Assembly: GCA_036946415.1 (NCBI GenBank)
Contig: JAQIJD010000001.1
Location: forward strand, 310,001 to 374,000
DNA from: Sphingomonas_Q fennica_A
GTDB lineage: Bacteria > Pseudomonadota > Alphaproteobacteria > Sphingomonadales > Sphingomonadaceae
Length of the DNA stretch: 64,000 bases
Reading direction: 5' to 3'
In this document: one piece after another, positions 24,769-33,795 of the stretch
Numbering within the stretch: the stretch's first letter is position 1
How the letters are laid out: the number at the start of each line of letters is the position of its first letter
The notes under the pieces: model-generated
The model's database searches: none
Told to the model about the DNA's origin: nothing
The model's input: only the letters and a program-made list of their open reading frames with translations
Program-made: the position numbers and the translations under genes

Positions 24769-26328
24769 ATGGGCCGCGTCCTGATCCCCGTGCTGGGCGA
24801 CCAGCTGTCCGAACATCTCGCCTCGCTGCGCGGGGTCAAGCGCGCCGATGCGGTGGTGCTGATGATGGAGGTGGCGGACGAGACGACCTACGTCCGCCAC
24901 CATCCCAAGAAGATCGCGCTGATCCTCTCCGCGATGCGCCATTTCGCCGCGGCGCTGGAGAAGGCGGGGTGGACGGTCGATTACGTGCGGCTGGACGATC
25001 GCGGCAACAGCGGCAGCTTCACCGGCGAGGTGGCGCGCGCCGTGAAGCGCCACACGCCCGAACGCATCCGCATCGTCGAAGCCGGCGAATGGCGCGTGAT
25101 GGAGATGATCCGCGGCTGGGAGAAAGCGTTCGGCCTGCCCGTCGAGATACTCGAAGACGATCGCTTCGTCGCCTCGCTGGACGAGTTCCGCGCCTGGGCG
25201 AAGGGCCGCCGGGGCCTGACGATGGAATATTTCTATCGCGAGATGCGGCGCAAGACCGGCTTGCTGATGGATGGCGACCAGCCCGAGGGCGGCCGCTGGA
25301 ATTACGATGCGGACAATCGCAAGGTGCCGCCACGCGGCCTCAACTACCCCGCGCCCGAACGCTTCACCCCCGACGAGACGACGCGCGACGTGCTGGCGCT
25401 GGTGGCGAAGCGCTTCGGCGGCCATTTCGGCGACCTCGAACCCTTCGCGCTGCCCGTCACGCGCAAGCAGGCGCTGGCCGCGCTCCGCCATTTCATCGAT
25501 GCCAGCCTGCCGGGCTTCGGCGACTATCAGGATGCGATGCTGGCGGGGCAGGACACGCTCTACCATTCGATGCTGTCGCCGCCGCTCAATTGCGGGCTGC
25601 TGACCCCGCTCGAACTGTGCGAGGCGGCGGCGGAGGCCTATGCCGCGGGGAAGGCGCCGCTCAACGCGGTCGAGGGCTTCATCCGGCAGGTGATAGGCTG
25701 GCGCGAATATATCCGCGGCATGTACTGGCTCAGGATGCCCGACTTCGCCGAGGACAATGCGCTGGGGGCGGACCGGCCGCTGCCCGAATTCTACTGGACC
25801 GGCGAGACGGAGATGCGCTGCCTGGCCGAGGCCGTCGACGTCACGAAGCGCGAGGCGTGGTCGCACCATATCCAGCGGCTGATGGTGCTCGGCAATTTCG
25901 CGATGCTGGCGGGCGTCAAACCGCAGGCGATCGATGACTGGTTCCTCGTCGTCTATGCGGACGCCTATCAATGGGTCGAACTGCCGAACGTTCTGGGGAT
26001 GAGCCAATATGCCGATGGCGGCATCCTCGGCTCCAAACCCTATGCCGCGGGCGGCGCCTATATCGATCGCATGTCCGATTATTGCGGGCGCTGCCGCTAC
26101 GACGTGAAGCAGAAGACGGGGCCGGACGCCTGCCCGTTCAACGCGCTCTACTGGGATTTTCTCGCGCGCAACGAGGCGAAGCTGAAAGGCAACCAGCGGA
26201 TGCGCAACGCTTATGCCGGCTGGCGGCGGATGAAGCCGGCGGTGCGGGACGCCTATCGCCAGAGCGCCGCGGCGTTCCTGGGCACGCTGAAGCCCGCGGG
26301 CGGCGGCTGGGTGCGCGAGGATGGATGA
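24769..26328 (+). CDS. phrB: Iron-sulfur bacterial cryptochrome / (6-4) photolyase (FeS-BCP, PhrB-type)
   Basis: Light-driven FAD enzyme of the FeS-BCP group, which repairs (6-4) photoproducts (PhrB) or acts as a photoreceptor (CryB). The 519-residue product has an N-terminal DPRP domain (LIPVLGDQLSEHL) and a C-terminal FAD domain. Cys275, Cys439, Cys442 and Cys455 (PLNCGLL; DYCGRCRYDVKQ; DACPF) and Cys351 are visible; Cys351/439/442/455 sit one position away from the four cluster ligands I recall for Agrobacterium PhrB (350/438/441/454). FAD-site features WREYIRGMYWL and GNFAMLAGVKP are present. The start ATG at 24769 is the first in frame after the repeat. Confidence 0.92.
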   Translation: MGRVLIPVLGDQLSEHLASLRGVKRADAVVLMMEVADETTYVRHHPKKIALILSAMRHFAAALEKAGWTVDYVRLDDRGNSGSFTGEVARAVKRHTPERIRIVEAGEWRVMEMIRGWEKAFGLPVEILEDDRFVASLDEFRAWAKGRRGLTMEYFYREMRRKTGLLMDGDQPEGGRWNYDADNRKVPPRGLNYPAPERFTPDETTRDVLALVAKRFGGHFGDLEPFALPVTRKQALAALRHFIDASLPGFGDYQDAMLAGQDTLYHSMLSPPLNCGLLTPLELCEAAAEAYAAGKAPLNAVEGFIRQVIGWREYIRGMYWLRMPDFAEDNALGADRPLPEFYWTGETEMRCLAEAVDVTKREAWSHHIQRLMVLGNFAMLAGVKPQAIDDWFLVVYADAYQWVELPNVLGMSQYADGGILGSKPYAAGGAYIDRMSDYCGRCRYDVKQKTGPDACPFNALYWDFLARNEAKLKGNQRMRNAYAGWRRMKPAVRDAYRQSAAAFLGTLKPAGGGWVREDG

Positions 26329-26440
26329 ATATTCGCTAACGGTCGCGTTCAGGCACGTCTCAGCGGACTCGGTGCATAGCCCGTCGCATGGAAGGGCGAT
26401 CGGGCCCTTCGCACCACGGTTCGCTTACAGGAGGTCGCCC

Positions 26441-26839
26441 ATGTCGTTCAGGAAGATCATGCTCGGGGCCGTCGCCGCTTTGACGATGGCCGGCGCGGTG
26501 GCCCCTGCGGCGGCCGAGGCGCAATATTACGGTCGCGGCCGCGGCGGCTACGATCGCGGCTGGGACGGCTACCGGGGCGGTGGCTATTATGACGCGGGCC
26601 GGCGCGGCGGGCGGGGCGACCGCGGCTATTACGACAACCGCCGCGGCTGGCGCGGGGACCGCGGCTATCGCGGCGGCCGCTGCCGCGACAAGGGCACCGG
26701 CGGCACGATCATCGGTGCGATCGCCGGCGGCCTGCTCGGCAACACCGTCGTCGGCCGCGGCGGCGACCAGACGCTGGGCACGATCGCCGGCGCCGGCGTG
26801 GGCGCCATCGCCGGCCGCGCCATCGATCGCGATTGCTGA
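26441..26839 (+). CDS. Exported glycine-zipper 2TM protein
   Basis: A 132-residue secreted or outer-membrane protein. It has a signal peptide (KIMLGAVAALTMAGAVAPAAAEA), a low-complexity Gly/Arg/Tyr-rich middle (repeats of YRGG, RGDRGY, about residues 28-85) and a C-terminal glycine-zipper (GTIIGAIAGGLLGNTVVGRG, then GTIAGAGVGAIAGRAID) like the 17-kDa surface antigen family. A good AGGAGG lies 6 bases before the ATG at 26441. A role in envelope structure or stress is typical of the family but not shown here. Confidence 0.82.
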   Translation: MSFRKIMLGAVAALTMAGAVAPAAAEAQYYGRGRGGYDRGWDGYRGGGYYDAGRRGGRGDRGYYDNRRGWRGDRGYRGGRCRDKGTGGTIIGAIAGGLLGNTVVGRGGDQTLGTIAGAGVGAIAGRAIDRDC

Positions 26840-26845
26840 TCCGCC

Positions 26846-26877
26846 GCCGCCCCGCGGGCTTTTCCCCGCGGGGCGGC
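26846..26877 (+). terminator. Strong hairpin between the glycine-zipper gene and msrA
   Basis: A perfect 13-bp stem GCCGCCCCGCGGG / CCCGCGGGGCGGC with a six-base CTTTTC loop, 7 bases after the stop codon. It lacks a downstream T-run, but its stability suggests termination or strong attenuation before msrA, which starts 20 bases later. Confidence 0.65.
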
Positions 26878-26896
26878 ACCCCATATCCACCGGAGC

Positions 26897-27667
26897 ATGA
26901 CCATGGCCTCCACCCGCCTCATCCAGCGCCTCGCCATCGCCGGCGTGGCGACACTTCTGTCGGCGGGCGTCCTCGGTCGCTTTTCGGCCTTGGCGGCGGA
27001 GACGGCGGTGCCCGCCCCCGCGCCGCTCGTCACCGCCCCCGCCAGCACGGCGACCGAGACGGCGGTCTTCGCCGGTGGCTGCTTCTGGGGGGTGCAGGGC
27101 GTCTTCCAGCATGTGAAGGGCGTGACGGGCGCCGTATCGGGCTATACCGGCGGCACCGCCGCCACCGCCACCTACGATCGCGTATCGGGCGGGGATACGG
27201 GCCATGCCGAGGCGGTGCGCGTCACTTTCGACCCCCGCGTCGTCAGCTACGCGGATCTGCTGCGCATCTATTTCTCGGTCGTCGCCGATCCGACGACGCT
27301 GAACGCGCAGGGGCCGGACCACGGCACGCAATATCGCACCGCGCTCTTCCCCACCAACGCCGCGCAGGCGCGCGTGGCCGCCGCCTATATCGCGCAACTC
27401 GGCAAGGCGAAGCTGTGGCCGCGGCCGATCGTGACGCGGATCGAGCGGGCGCAGGCCTTCTATCCGGCCGAGGGCTATCATCAGGATTATCTGACGCGCC
27501 ATCCGGATGCGGCCTATATCCGCATCAACGACGCCCCCAAGGTGGACGCGCTGAAGACGCTATACCCCGCCAGCTACCGCGCGCAGCCCGTTCTGGTGCG
27601 GGGGGTGATCGATACGCCACCCCGCGCCGGGCTGGGTGGCGCATCGCGGCCGATCAGCCGATCTTGA
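26897..27667 (+). CDS. msrA: Peptide-methionine (S)-S-oxide reductase, exported form
   Basis: Repairs oxidised methionine. The 256-residue product has an N-terminal signal or anchor (RLAIAGVATLLSAGVLGRFSALAAE), so it probably works in the periplasm. The catalytic motif is GGCFWGVQGVF with the sulfenic-acid Cys62, and GYTGG, GHAEAVRVTFDP and GYHQDYL are typical. No further cysteine is present, so the usual C-terminal recycling cysteines are missing and reduction must come from an outside thiol. The start at 26897 (MTMAS) follows CCGGAGC. Its end overlaps the convergent bfr gene by 14 bp. Confidence 0.92.
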   Translation: MTMASTRLIQRLAIAGVATLLSAGVLGRFSALAAETAVPAPAPLVTAPASTATETAVFAGGCFWGVQGVFQHVKGVTGAVSGYTGGTAATATYDRVSGGDTGHAEAVRVTFDPRVVSYADLLRIYFSVVADPTTLNAQGPDHGTQYRTALFPTNAAQARVAAAYIAQLGKAKLWPRPIVTRIERAQAFYPAEGYHQDYLTRHPDAAYIRINDAPKVDALKTLYPASYRAQPVLVRGVIDTPPRAGLGGASRPISRS

Positions 27668-28142
27668 CGTCCGCCGGTTTCGACTGGAGCTGGATGTAAT
27701 TCTGGATGCCCATCCGCTCGATCATGTCGAGCTGGCGTTCCAGATAGTCGACATGCTCCTCCTCATTGTCGAGGATGCGCTTGAACAGATCGCGGCTGAC
27801 ATAGTCGCGCACCGTCTCCGAATAAGCGATGGCATCGCGCAGCAGCGGGATCGCCTCCCCCTCCAGCGCCAGATCGGCCTTCAGCACCTCCTCCACGCTC
27901 TCGCCGATCTTCAGCCGGCCGAGCAGCTGGAAGTTGGGCAGGCCATCCAGGAACAGGATGCGCTCCGACAGCCAGTCCGCATGCTTCATCTCGTCGATCG
28001 ATTCGTGCCGCTCGAAATCGGCGAGCCGTTCGACGCCCCAGTGATCCAGCAGGCGATAGTGCAGCCAATATTGGTTGATCGCGGTCAGCTCGTTGCGGAG
28101 CGCCTCGTTCAGATAGTCGATGACCTTGGGATCGCCCTTCAC
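27654..28142 (-). CDS. bfr: Bacterioferritin
   Basis: Haem-containing 24-mer that oxidises and stores iron. From GTG 28142 the product has 162 residues starting VKGDPKVIDYLNEALRNELT, which matches the usual MKGDPKVI start; an AGGAGG (28151-28156, complement) sits 8 bases ahead and decides for this start over the in-frame ATG at 28175, which has no ribosome site. Ferroxidase ligands are visible in ALRNELTAINQY, RHESIDEMKHADWLSERIL and DNEEEHVDYLE; the haem Met lies in DEMKHADW. bfd lies about 100 bp upstream in the same direction. Confidence 0.94.
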   Translation of the reverse strand: MKGDPKVIDYLNEALRNELTAINQYWLHYRLLDHWGVERLADFERHESIDEMKHADWLSERILFLDGLPNFQLLGRLKIGESVEEVLKADLALEGEAIPLLRDAIAYSETVRDYVSRDLFKRILDNEEEHVDYLERQLDMIERMGIQNYIQLQSKPADVKIG

Positions 28143-28242
28143 GACGCCGTCCTCCTCAGTAAAGTGGGGCGGCATGTAGGCGGATCGGGCGGCTACGCCA
28201 AGAAAAAACGGCGGAAATCAGCCAATTGCTAGTGCGAACGAC

Positions 28243-28413
28243 TTACGCGGCGGACCGCTCCTGTTCGATGATCTCGCGTGCGAACGAGACGCACTGGCCG
28301 CAGCGCGGGCGGCGGCCAAGCGAGGCGTAGGCGGCGCAGGGGGTGACGCAGCCGGAGCGCGCGGCGCGCCGCACGTCATGCTCCCGAATGGCATTGCACA
28401 CGCAAACGACCAT
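28243..28413 (-). CDS. bfd: Bacterioferritin-associated ferredoxin
   Basis: Small [2Fe-2S] protein that reduces the bacterioferritin core to release iron. The 56-residue product has the BFD cysteine pattern CVC (residues 4 and 6) and CGQC near residues 38-41, with CNAIREHDVRRAA typical of the family. The start at 28413 gives MVVCVCNAIRE; a longer open frame upstream has no sensible start. It lies ahead of bfr and diverges from a TonB receptor, with a Fur-like dyad between them. Confidence 0.93.
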   Translation of the reverse strand: MVVCVCNAIREHDVRRAARSGCVTPCAAYASLGRRPRCGQCVSFAREIIEQERSAA

Positions 28414-28453
28414 ATCGCTCTCCCTAGACCATCCTTCCGTATCGCGGCTGCAA

Positions 28454-28484
28454 GCGAATCGCAATAGGTTTGCGACGCATTCGC
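28454..28484. promoter_or_regulatory. Candidate iron-responsive (Fur-type) operator
   Basis: An interrupted dyad: GCGAATCGCAA on the left and TTGCGACGCATTCGC on the right, with five bases between. It lies in the divergent gap between bfd (minus) and the TonB receptor gene (plus), both typical iron-regulated genes, and a fur gene is in the window. The GCGAAT/ATTCGC half-sites resemble alphaproteobacterial Fur sites. Binding is inferred, not shown. Confidence 0.45.
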
Positions 28485-28627
28485 AACTGCCGAATTCCAT
28501 AACGGCTTGAACAAAAATCGTTTGAGGTCCGCGACAATTCGGTTTCAGATCGGAACAACGTCGGCCGGGGGGATCGACGGTGCGGGCGAGCGATGCCGAT
28601 GGGCGCAGATTTGCGGGAGGCCCATCC

Positions 28628-30982
28628 ATGTCCGTTGCCGTTGCCCATGCCGTATCCGCCGTCGCGCTCGCCGCCGCCTTGCTCGCGGCACCTGCGACGG
28701 GCCAGACGCCCCAATCCACCGACGCTGCCCAGCCGACCGAATCCCCGCTCGCCGAGGATCCGATCGGCAACGAGGAACTGGTGGTGACGGGGCGGCGCGC
28801 CTCGCAGGCGTCGGTCGCGATCGGCACCGATCAGACGCGCAACGCCATCTCGATCACGCGCGAAGCTCTGTTGTCGGCGCCGGCGGGCATCTCGGGCCTG
28901 AAGATGCTGGAAGGTCTGCCGGGCTTCAACGTGCAGGCGAACGACGCGCTCGGCCTCTATGAATTCGGCAATTCGGTGTTCGTGCGCGCCTTCAACTTCC
29001 AGCAGATCGGCTTCCTGCTGGATGGCGTGCCGATGGGCCGGTCCGACCAGTTCGGCGGCAGCCCGATCTTCCGCTATGTCGAGAACGAGAACCTCCAGCG
29101 CGTCACCGCCAATCAGGGGGCGGGCGAGGTCTCCTCGCCCAGCTACGCCTCGCTCGGCCCGATCGTCCAATATGTGACGACGCCGCCCGCCGAGGACATG
29201 GGCGCCTTCGGCCAGTTCACGATCGGATCGAACGATCAGCGCCGCGGCTTCATCCGCCTCGATACCGGCAGCCACGGCGGGCTTTCGGCCTATGCCAGCT
29301 ATTCCAGGCTTGATGCCGACGTGTGGCGCGGACCGGGGACGATCGATCGCGAACATGTCGAGGCGAAGGTCCGCTACGAGATCGACAACCGCTCCGACGT
29401 GACCGCGACCTTCCTCTACAACGATTATTTCGACTACGATTCGCCCGCAATCACGCTCAACCAATATAATGGCGTGCCGGGGGCCGATCCGCTCGCCGCC
29501 TTCGGCCTCGGGCGGCGGGGGCGCTATTATGCCTATCTGGGCTCCGTGCCGACGCTGCCGGCGACGACGCCGGGCGTCGCTTTCTCCAACCCCAACTACA
29601 ACCAATATTTCAAGCAGGCGATCAACAGCCGCACCGACTATCTTGCGTCGCTCGCCGGCAATTTCGCGCCCACCGACCGGCTGACGCTGACCGCCACCGC
29701 TTATTACGAGGACAAGAAGGGCTATGGCGTCTCGCCCGAAGCCTATGCCACCTCGCTCGCCGCCTACAATGCCGAACGGCTGATCCTGACCGGCCTGACG
29801 GCGCCGCGCGGGCTGCAATATGGCCTGTCGACGATCGAGGGCAATCGCGTCGGCATCACCGGCAGCGCGCGGTGGGAGGTGGGGGCGAGTGCGCTTCAGG
29901 CCGGCTTCTGGGCCGAGAACGACGATTTTCACCGCACCCAGGCGCGCTACAATCAGGCGGGCGGCAGCCCGGACGGCGCGCCGCTGCTCAACGAGCCGGT
30001 CCACCTCCAGCGCGATTACCGCTCCAATCGCGAGACGCTGCAATTCTTCGCCAAGGCGACGATCGTGGCCATGGATGCGCGGCTGAAGGTGGATGTGGGC
30101 TTCAAGACGCTCGACGTCGGCTACAGCATCCAGGGCGCGCGCAACCCGGCGGACTATATCAATCGCCGCCGCCCGCGGCTGACCGATCGCTGGCGCGATT
30201 ACTTCCTGCCGCAGGTGGGCGCGGTGTTCGACATCACCCCGCGCGCGCAGTTCTTCGCCTCCTATGCCGAGAATATGGCGCTGCCGCGGGGGGCTGACGA
30301 CATCTTCTCCGCGGCCAGCCCGATCGTGCCGGGGCCGGCGCCCGAGACGGCGAAGAATTACGAGATCGGCCTGCGCGCCAACGAGCCGGCGTTCAACGCC
30401 GCGCTGGCGCTGTTCTACACGAGCTTCGACAACCGCCTGCAATCCTTCGCCACGATCGTGCCGGGATCGACGCAGACCGAGACCTTCTTCCAGAACGTCG
30501 GCGGCGTGAAATCCTATGGCGCGGAACTGAGCGGCACGGTGAAGCCTGCCTTCCTGAACGGCCTCGCCTATCTGAACGGCAACGTCACCTACAATATCGC
30601 CGAGTTCGAGGACAATTTCTCGAGCTTCGCGATCCGCGGCAACCGCGTGCCGGACAATGCCAAATGGCTGGTGCAGACCGGCGTGACGGTGGAGCCGGCG
30701 CCGTGGCTGGTCGCCAATTTCTCGGGCCGCTACCTCTCGCGCCGGTTCAGCAACTTCACCAACAGCGAATCGATCGGCGGCTATGTCGTGACCAGCGCCT
30801 ATGTCGATATCGGCGAGGGGATCGACGTGGGGCCGCTGAAGGAGGCACGGCTGCGCTTCAACGTCGATAACATCTTCGACAAGGATTACCTCGGCACGAT
30901 CACGCCCACGACCAACACGCCCGCCACCTTCCGCCCCGGCCCGGACCGGACGTTCCAACTCACCCTCAACGCAAAGATCTGA
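28628..30982 (+). CDS. TonB-dependent outer-membrane receptor (iron/bfd-linked)
   Basis: Outer-membrane beta-barrel for energised uptake. The 784-residue product has a signal peptide (AVSAVALAAALLAAPATGQ), a TonB-box-like EELVVTGRRA near residues 50-60, an N-terminal plug (FVRAFNFQQIGFLLDGVPMG, NQGAGEVSSPSYASLGPIVQ) and a C-terminal barrel that ends in aromatic-type strands (FQLTLNAKI). The ligand is unknown; the Fur-like dyad upstream and bfr/bfd next door favour an iron chelate, while the M19 dipeptidase three bases downstream favours a peptide-containing one. The start MSVAVAHA at 28628 follows CCCATCC. Confidence 0.88.
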   Translation: MSVAVAHAVSAVALAAALLAAPATGQTPQSTDAAQPTESPLAEDPIGNEELVVTGRRASQASVAIGTDQTRNAISITREALLSAPAGISGLKMLEGLPGFNVQANDALGLYEFGNSVFVRAFNFQQIGFLLDGVPMGRSDQFGGSPIFRYVENENLQRVTANQGAGEVSSPSYASLGPIVQYVTTPPAEDMGAFGQFTIGSNDQRRGFIRLDTGSHGGLSAYASYSRLDADVWRGPGTIDREHVEAKVRYEIDNRSDVTATFLYNDYFDYDSPAITLNQYNGVPGADPLAAFGLGRRGRYYAYLGSVPTLPATTPGVAFSNPNYNQYFKQAINSRTDYLASLAGNFAPTDRLTLTATAYYEDKKGYGVSPEAYATSLAAYNAERLILTGLTAPRGLQYGLSTIEGNRVGITGSARWEVGASALQAGFWAENDDFHRTQARYNQAGGSPDGAPLLNEPVHLQRDYRSNRETLQFFAKATIVAMDARLKVDVGFKTLDVGYSIQGARNPADYINRRRPRLTDRWRDYFLPQVGAVFDITPRAQFFASYAENMALPRGADDIFSAASPIVPGPAPETAKNYEIGLRANEPAFNAALALFYTSFDNRLQSFATIVPGSTQTETFFQNVGGVKSYGAELSGTVKPAFLNGLAYLNGNVTYNIAEFEDNFSSFAIRGNRVPDNAKWLVQTGVTVEPAPWLVANFSGRYLSRRFSNFTNSESIGGYVVTSAYVDIGEGIDVGPLKEARLRFNVDNIFDKDYLGTITPTTNTPATFRPGPDRTFQLTLNAKI

Positions 30983-30985
30983 TCC

Positions 30986-32227
30986 ATGGCCCGTCTCACC
31001 TTCGCCGCTCTTGCCGCCCTCGCGCTCGCCGGTCCCGCCGCAGCCGGGCCGGGGGCGGAGCCCGACGCCCGCGCCCGCGCCATCCACCAGCGCCTCATCA
31101 CGATGGACACGCACCTCGATACGCCCGCCAGCTTCGCGCGCGACGGGTGGGATTTCGCGCGCGATCATGCCGCGGACGACGATTTCACCCAGGTCGATCT
31201 GCCGCGCATGGCCAAGGGCGGGCTGGATGGCGGTTTCTTCGCCATCTACACGCCGCAGGGGCCGCGCGACGCCGCCGGCATCCGCGCCGCGCGCGACTTC
31301 GCCTTCGCCCGCGCCGCCGCCATCCGCGAGACGGTGGCGCGCAACTCTACGCGCATGGCGCTCGCCTTCCGCGCCGACGATGCCGCGCGCATCGCGGCCG
31401 AAGGCAAGGTGATCGTCTACCAGAGCATGGAGAACAGCTATCCGATCTCGGGCGACATCAGCCTGATGAGCGCCTTCTACCGGCTGGGCGTGCGGCTGAT
31501 GGGGCCGGTCCACTTCCGCAACAACGATCTGGGCGACAGTTCGACCGACCCCAAGGGCAAGGAATGGAACGGCCTCAGCCCGCTCGGCTGGCAGTTCGTG
31601 GCGGAGGCCAATCGCCTCGGCATCGTGCTGGACGCCAGCCACGCGTCGGACGACGTGCTCGACCAGATGATCGCGCTGTCGCGCACGCCGGTGCTGCTCA
31701 GCCATTCGGGCTGCAAGGCGATCTACGACCATCCCCGCAACGTGGACGACGCCCGCCTCCTGAAGCTGGCGGCGGCCGGCGGCGTCATCCAGATGAACGC
31801 TTATGGCGACTATCTGTCGAAACCCGCCCCCAATGCCGAGCGCGATGCCGCGCTGAAGGCGCTGATGGCCAAGGCGGGGCCGAACATGACGCGCGACCAG
31901 CGCGTGGCGCTGATGCGCGAGCGGCGCGCGATCCTGGCGCGCTATCCGGGCAGCCGCGCCGATTTCGACATGTTCATGGCGCACCTGCTGCACGCGCTGA
32001 AGCTGGTCGGGCCGGAGCATGTCGGCATCGGCCTCGACTGGGATGGCGGCGGCGGGATCGTCGGCATGGAGGATGTATCGGCCATCCCCAAGATCAGCGC
32101 GGCGCTGCTGAAGGCGGGTTATGGCGAAAAGGATCTGGCGGCGATCTGGAGCGGCAACGTGCTGCGCGTGCTGCGCGCCGCCGAAGCCAAGGCGGCACCC
32201 GTCACGACGACGGCCGACGCCGAATAG
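30986..32227 (+). CDS. Membrane dipeptidase, peptidase family M19, exported
   Basis: Zinc dipeptidase of the renal dipeptidase family, which cleaves dipeptides including D-amino-acid and dehydro-dipeptides. The 413-residue product has a signal peptide (ARLTFAALAALALAGPAAA), so it acts in the periplasm or at the outer membrane. Metal and active-site residues are visible: MDTHLDTP (His, Asp), SMENSYP (bridging Glu), VLDASHAS and LLSHSGC (His pair) and GIGLDWDGGG. It begins 4 bp after the TonB receptor stop and is surely co-transcribed: peptide ligands taken up or trimmed together. Confidence 0.92.
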   Translation: MARLTFAALAALALAGPAAAGPGAEPDARARAIHQRLITMDTHLDTPASFARDGWDFARDHAADDDFTQVDLPRMAKGGLDGGFFAIYTPQGPRDAAGIRAARDFAFARAAAIRETVARNSTRMALAFRADDAARIAAEGKVIVYQSMENSYPISGDISLMSAFYRLGVRLMGPVHFRNNDLGDSSTDPKGKEWNGLSPLGWQFVAEANRLGIVLDASHASDDVLDQMIALSRTPVLLSHSGCKAIYDHPRNVDDARLLKLAAAGGVIQMNAYGDYLSKPAPNAERDAALKALMAKAGPNMTRDQRVALMRERRAILARYPGSRADFDMFMAHLLHALKLVGPEHVGIGLDWDGGGGIVGMEDVSAIPKISAALLKAGYGEKDLAAIWSGNVLRVLRAAEAKAAPVTTTADAE

Positions 32228-32347
32228 CGCGTCAAGTATCGAAATGTTGCCAAACCCTGGCCATGGTCACCGCTCCTTAACTCCGGTAGTGGCAGGACTG
32301 TCGAGGACAGCCCCGCGATCGGGGCGCCAGGGCCAGGGATTGGACCA

Positions 32348-32599
32348 GTGGAAGAAAAGATTCGCGAGATTCTGGAAGAAGTTGGCGGCCTCGTCACCGC
32401 TCCGGCGGCGCTCGGCAGCAACGACGATCTGTTTGCCGCTGGCCTGACGTCCTTTGCCACCGTCAATGTTATGCTGGGGATCGAGGATGCTTTCGATCTC
32501 GAGTTTCCCGAACGGCTGCTGACCCGTACCTCGTTTCGCAGCATCGCCGCGCTGGCCGCGGCGGTGCGCGAGGCGCAGTCCGCCGTCGACGCCGGCTGA
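32348..32599 (+). CDS. Carrier protein (acyl-carrier-protein-like) of an aminoacyl-CP system
   Basis: An 83-residue stand-alone carrier protein. The phosphopantetheine site is Ser35 in DDLFAAGLTSFATVNVML, with Thr in place of the usual Asp before Ser (GLTS rather than GxDS), as I recall for carrier proteins served by amino acid:CP ligases. The start is GTG 32348; no better ATG is present. It is the first gene of the cluster carrier protein - acyl-CoA dehydrogenase - aminoacyl ligase - hydrolase, and likely carries an aminoacyl thioester. Confidence 0.88.
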   Translation: MEEKIREILEEVGGLVTAPAALGSNDDLFAAGLTSFATVNVMLGIEDAFDLEFPERLLTRTSFRSIAALAAAVREAQSAVDAG

Positions 32600-32609
32600 G
32601 GCGCCGTCG

Positions 32610-33794
32610 ATGACCGCGCCTGCGCTGATCGGGATCGATCGCGTCGCCCGCATCGCCGCCACGCATGCCGATGCGGTGGATCGCGAGGGCCGCTTCCCGG
32701 CCGAAGCCGTCGCCGCGATGCGCGAGGAAGGGTTGCTGGGGCAGATGGTGCCGGCGACGCTCGGCGGGCGCGGGACGCCGCTGTCCGTGGTGGCACAGCA
32801 GACGCAGGTGCTGGCGCGGGCCTGCGCGTCGAGCGCGATGGTCTTCGCGATGCATCACAACCAGATCGCCTGCGTCATCGATCATGCGCTGGGCGATCCG
32901 TGGCACGCCGATTTCGCGCGGCGGCTGGCGGCGGAGCAGTTGCTGGTCGCCTCCGTCACCTCGGAAGTCGGGATCGGCGGCGACATGCGATCGAGCACCT
33001 GCGCGGTCGCGGTTGCGGACGGGCGCTTCACGCTGGAGAAAGCGGCGCCCACCATCTCCTACGCGCGCTATGCCGACGCCTTCTTCGTGACGGCGCGGGC
33101 GCATGCCGATGCCCCCGCGTCCGATCAGGTGCTGGTGACGGTGCTGCGCGCCGATACCACGCTCGACCACACCGGTGAGTGGGATGCGCTGGGGCTGCGC
33201 GGTACGTGCAGCGAGGCGTTCCGCTTCGTCGGCACGGGGCTGGCGGCGCAGGTGATGCCCACCTCCTTCGCCGATATCGCGGGCGCGACGATGGTGCCCG
33301 TCTCCCACCTCCTCTGGGCGGCGGCGTGGACGGGGATCGCGGTGGACGCCACGGCGCGCGCGCGCCGTTTCCTGCGCGAACGCGCGCGGCGCACGCCGGG
33401 GGTGGTGCCGCCGGGCGCGGCGCGGCTGACGCAGTCCGTCGGCCCGCTCCAGCAGATGCGGTCGCGCCTGCGCGAGCTGCTGGCGCAATATGATTCGGCG
33501 CGCGATCCGGCCGCCGCCGCCGCGGTGCCGCCGCGCGATCGCTGGCCCGAAGGCATGGCGCTGGCGGTGGCGATGAACAGCCTGAAGGTCGACGTGTCCG
33601 AAACGTGCCTGCAAGTGGTTCATAACGCCATGGTTATTTGCGGGATGGCGGGATATAGGAACGGCACGGAATATAGTGTCGGCCGGCATTTGCGAGATAT
33701 TTACTCGGCCCAGTTGATGATCAGCAACGACCGGGTCGTCGCCACGACGGGAGCTCTCCTTCTGGCGCAGCGATCCGAGATAGGGGCGTTGTGA
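32610..33794 (+). CDS. Acyl-CoA dehydrogenase family flavoprotein
   Basis: FAD enzyme of the acyl-CoA dehydrogenase fold, 394 residues: N-terminal helices (PAEAVAAMREEGLLGQMVPATLGGRG), central beta domain (LLVASVTSEVGIGG, TISYARYADAFFVTARA) and the C-terminal helical domain (HNAMVICGMAGYRNG, SVGRHLRDIYSAQLMISNDR). Placed between a carrier protein and an amino acid:carrier-protein ligase, it may oxidise a carrier-bound aminoacyl group rather than a CoA ester, as prolyl-carrier dehydrogenases do; this is inference. It begins 10 bp after the carrier-protein stop and ends 1 bp before the ligase start. Confidence 0.88.
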   Translation: MTAPALIGIDRVARIAATHADAVDREGRFPAEAVAAMREEGLLGQMVPATLGGRGTPLSVVAQQTQVLARACASSAMVFAMHHNQIACVIDHALGDPWHADFARRLAAEQLLVASVTSEVGIGGDMRSSTCAVAVADGRFTLEKAAPTISYARYADAFFVTARAHADAPASDQVLVTVLRADTTLDHTGEWDALGLRGTCSEAFRFVGTGLAAQVMPTSFADIAGATMVPVSHLLWAAAWTGIAVDATARARRFLRERARRTPGVVPPGAARLTQSVGPLQQMRSRLRELLAQYDSARDPAAAAAVPPRDRWPEGMALAVAMNSLKVDVSETCLQVVHNAMVICGMAGYRNGTEYSVGRHLRDIYSAQLMISNDRVVATTGALLLAQRSEIGAL

Positions 33795-33795
33795 C

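Noticed and set aside
22633..26007. Minus-strand open frame of more than 1,100 codons
   Set aside because: Opposes trigger factor, tRNA-Leu and the photolyase; an artefact of high GC.
28424..32020. Minus-strand open frame of about 1,200 codons
   Set aside because: Antisense of the TonB receptor and dipeptidase, which have clear signal peptides and motifs; composition of the antisense product is biased and domain-free.
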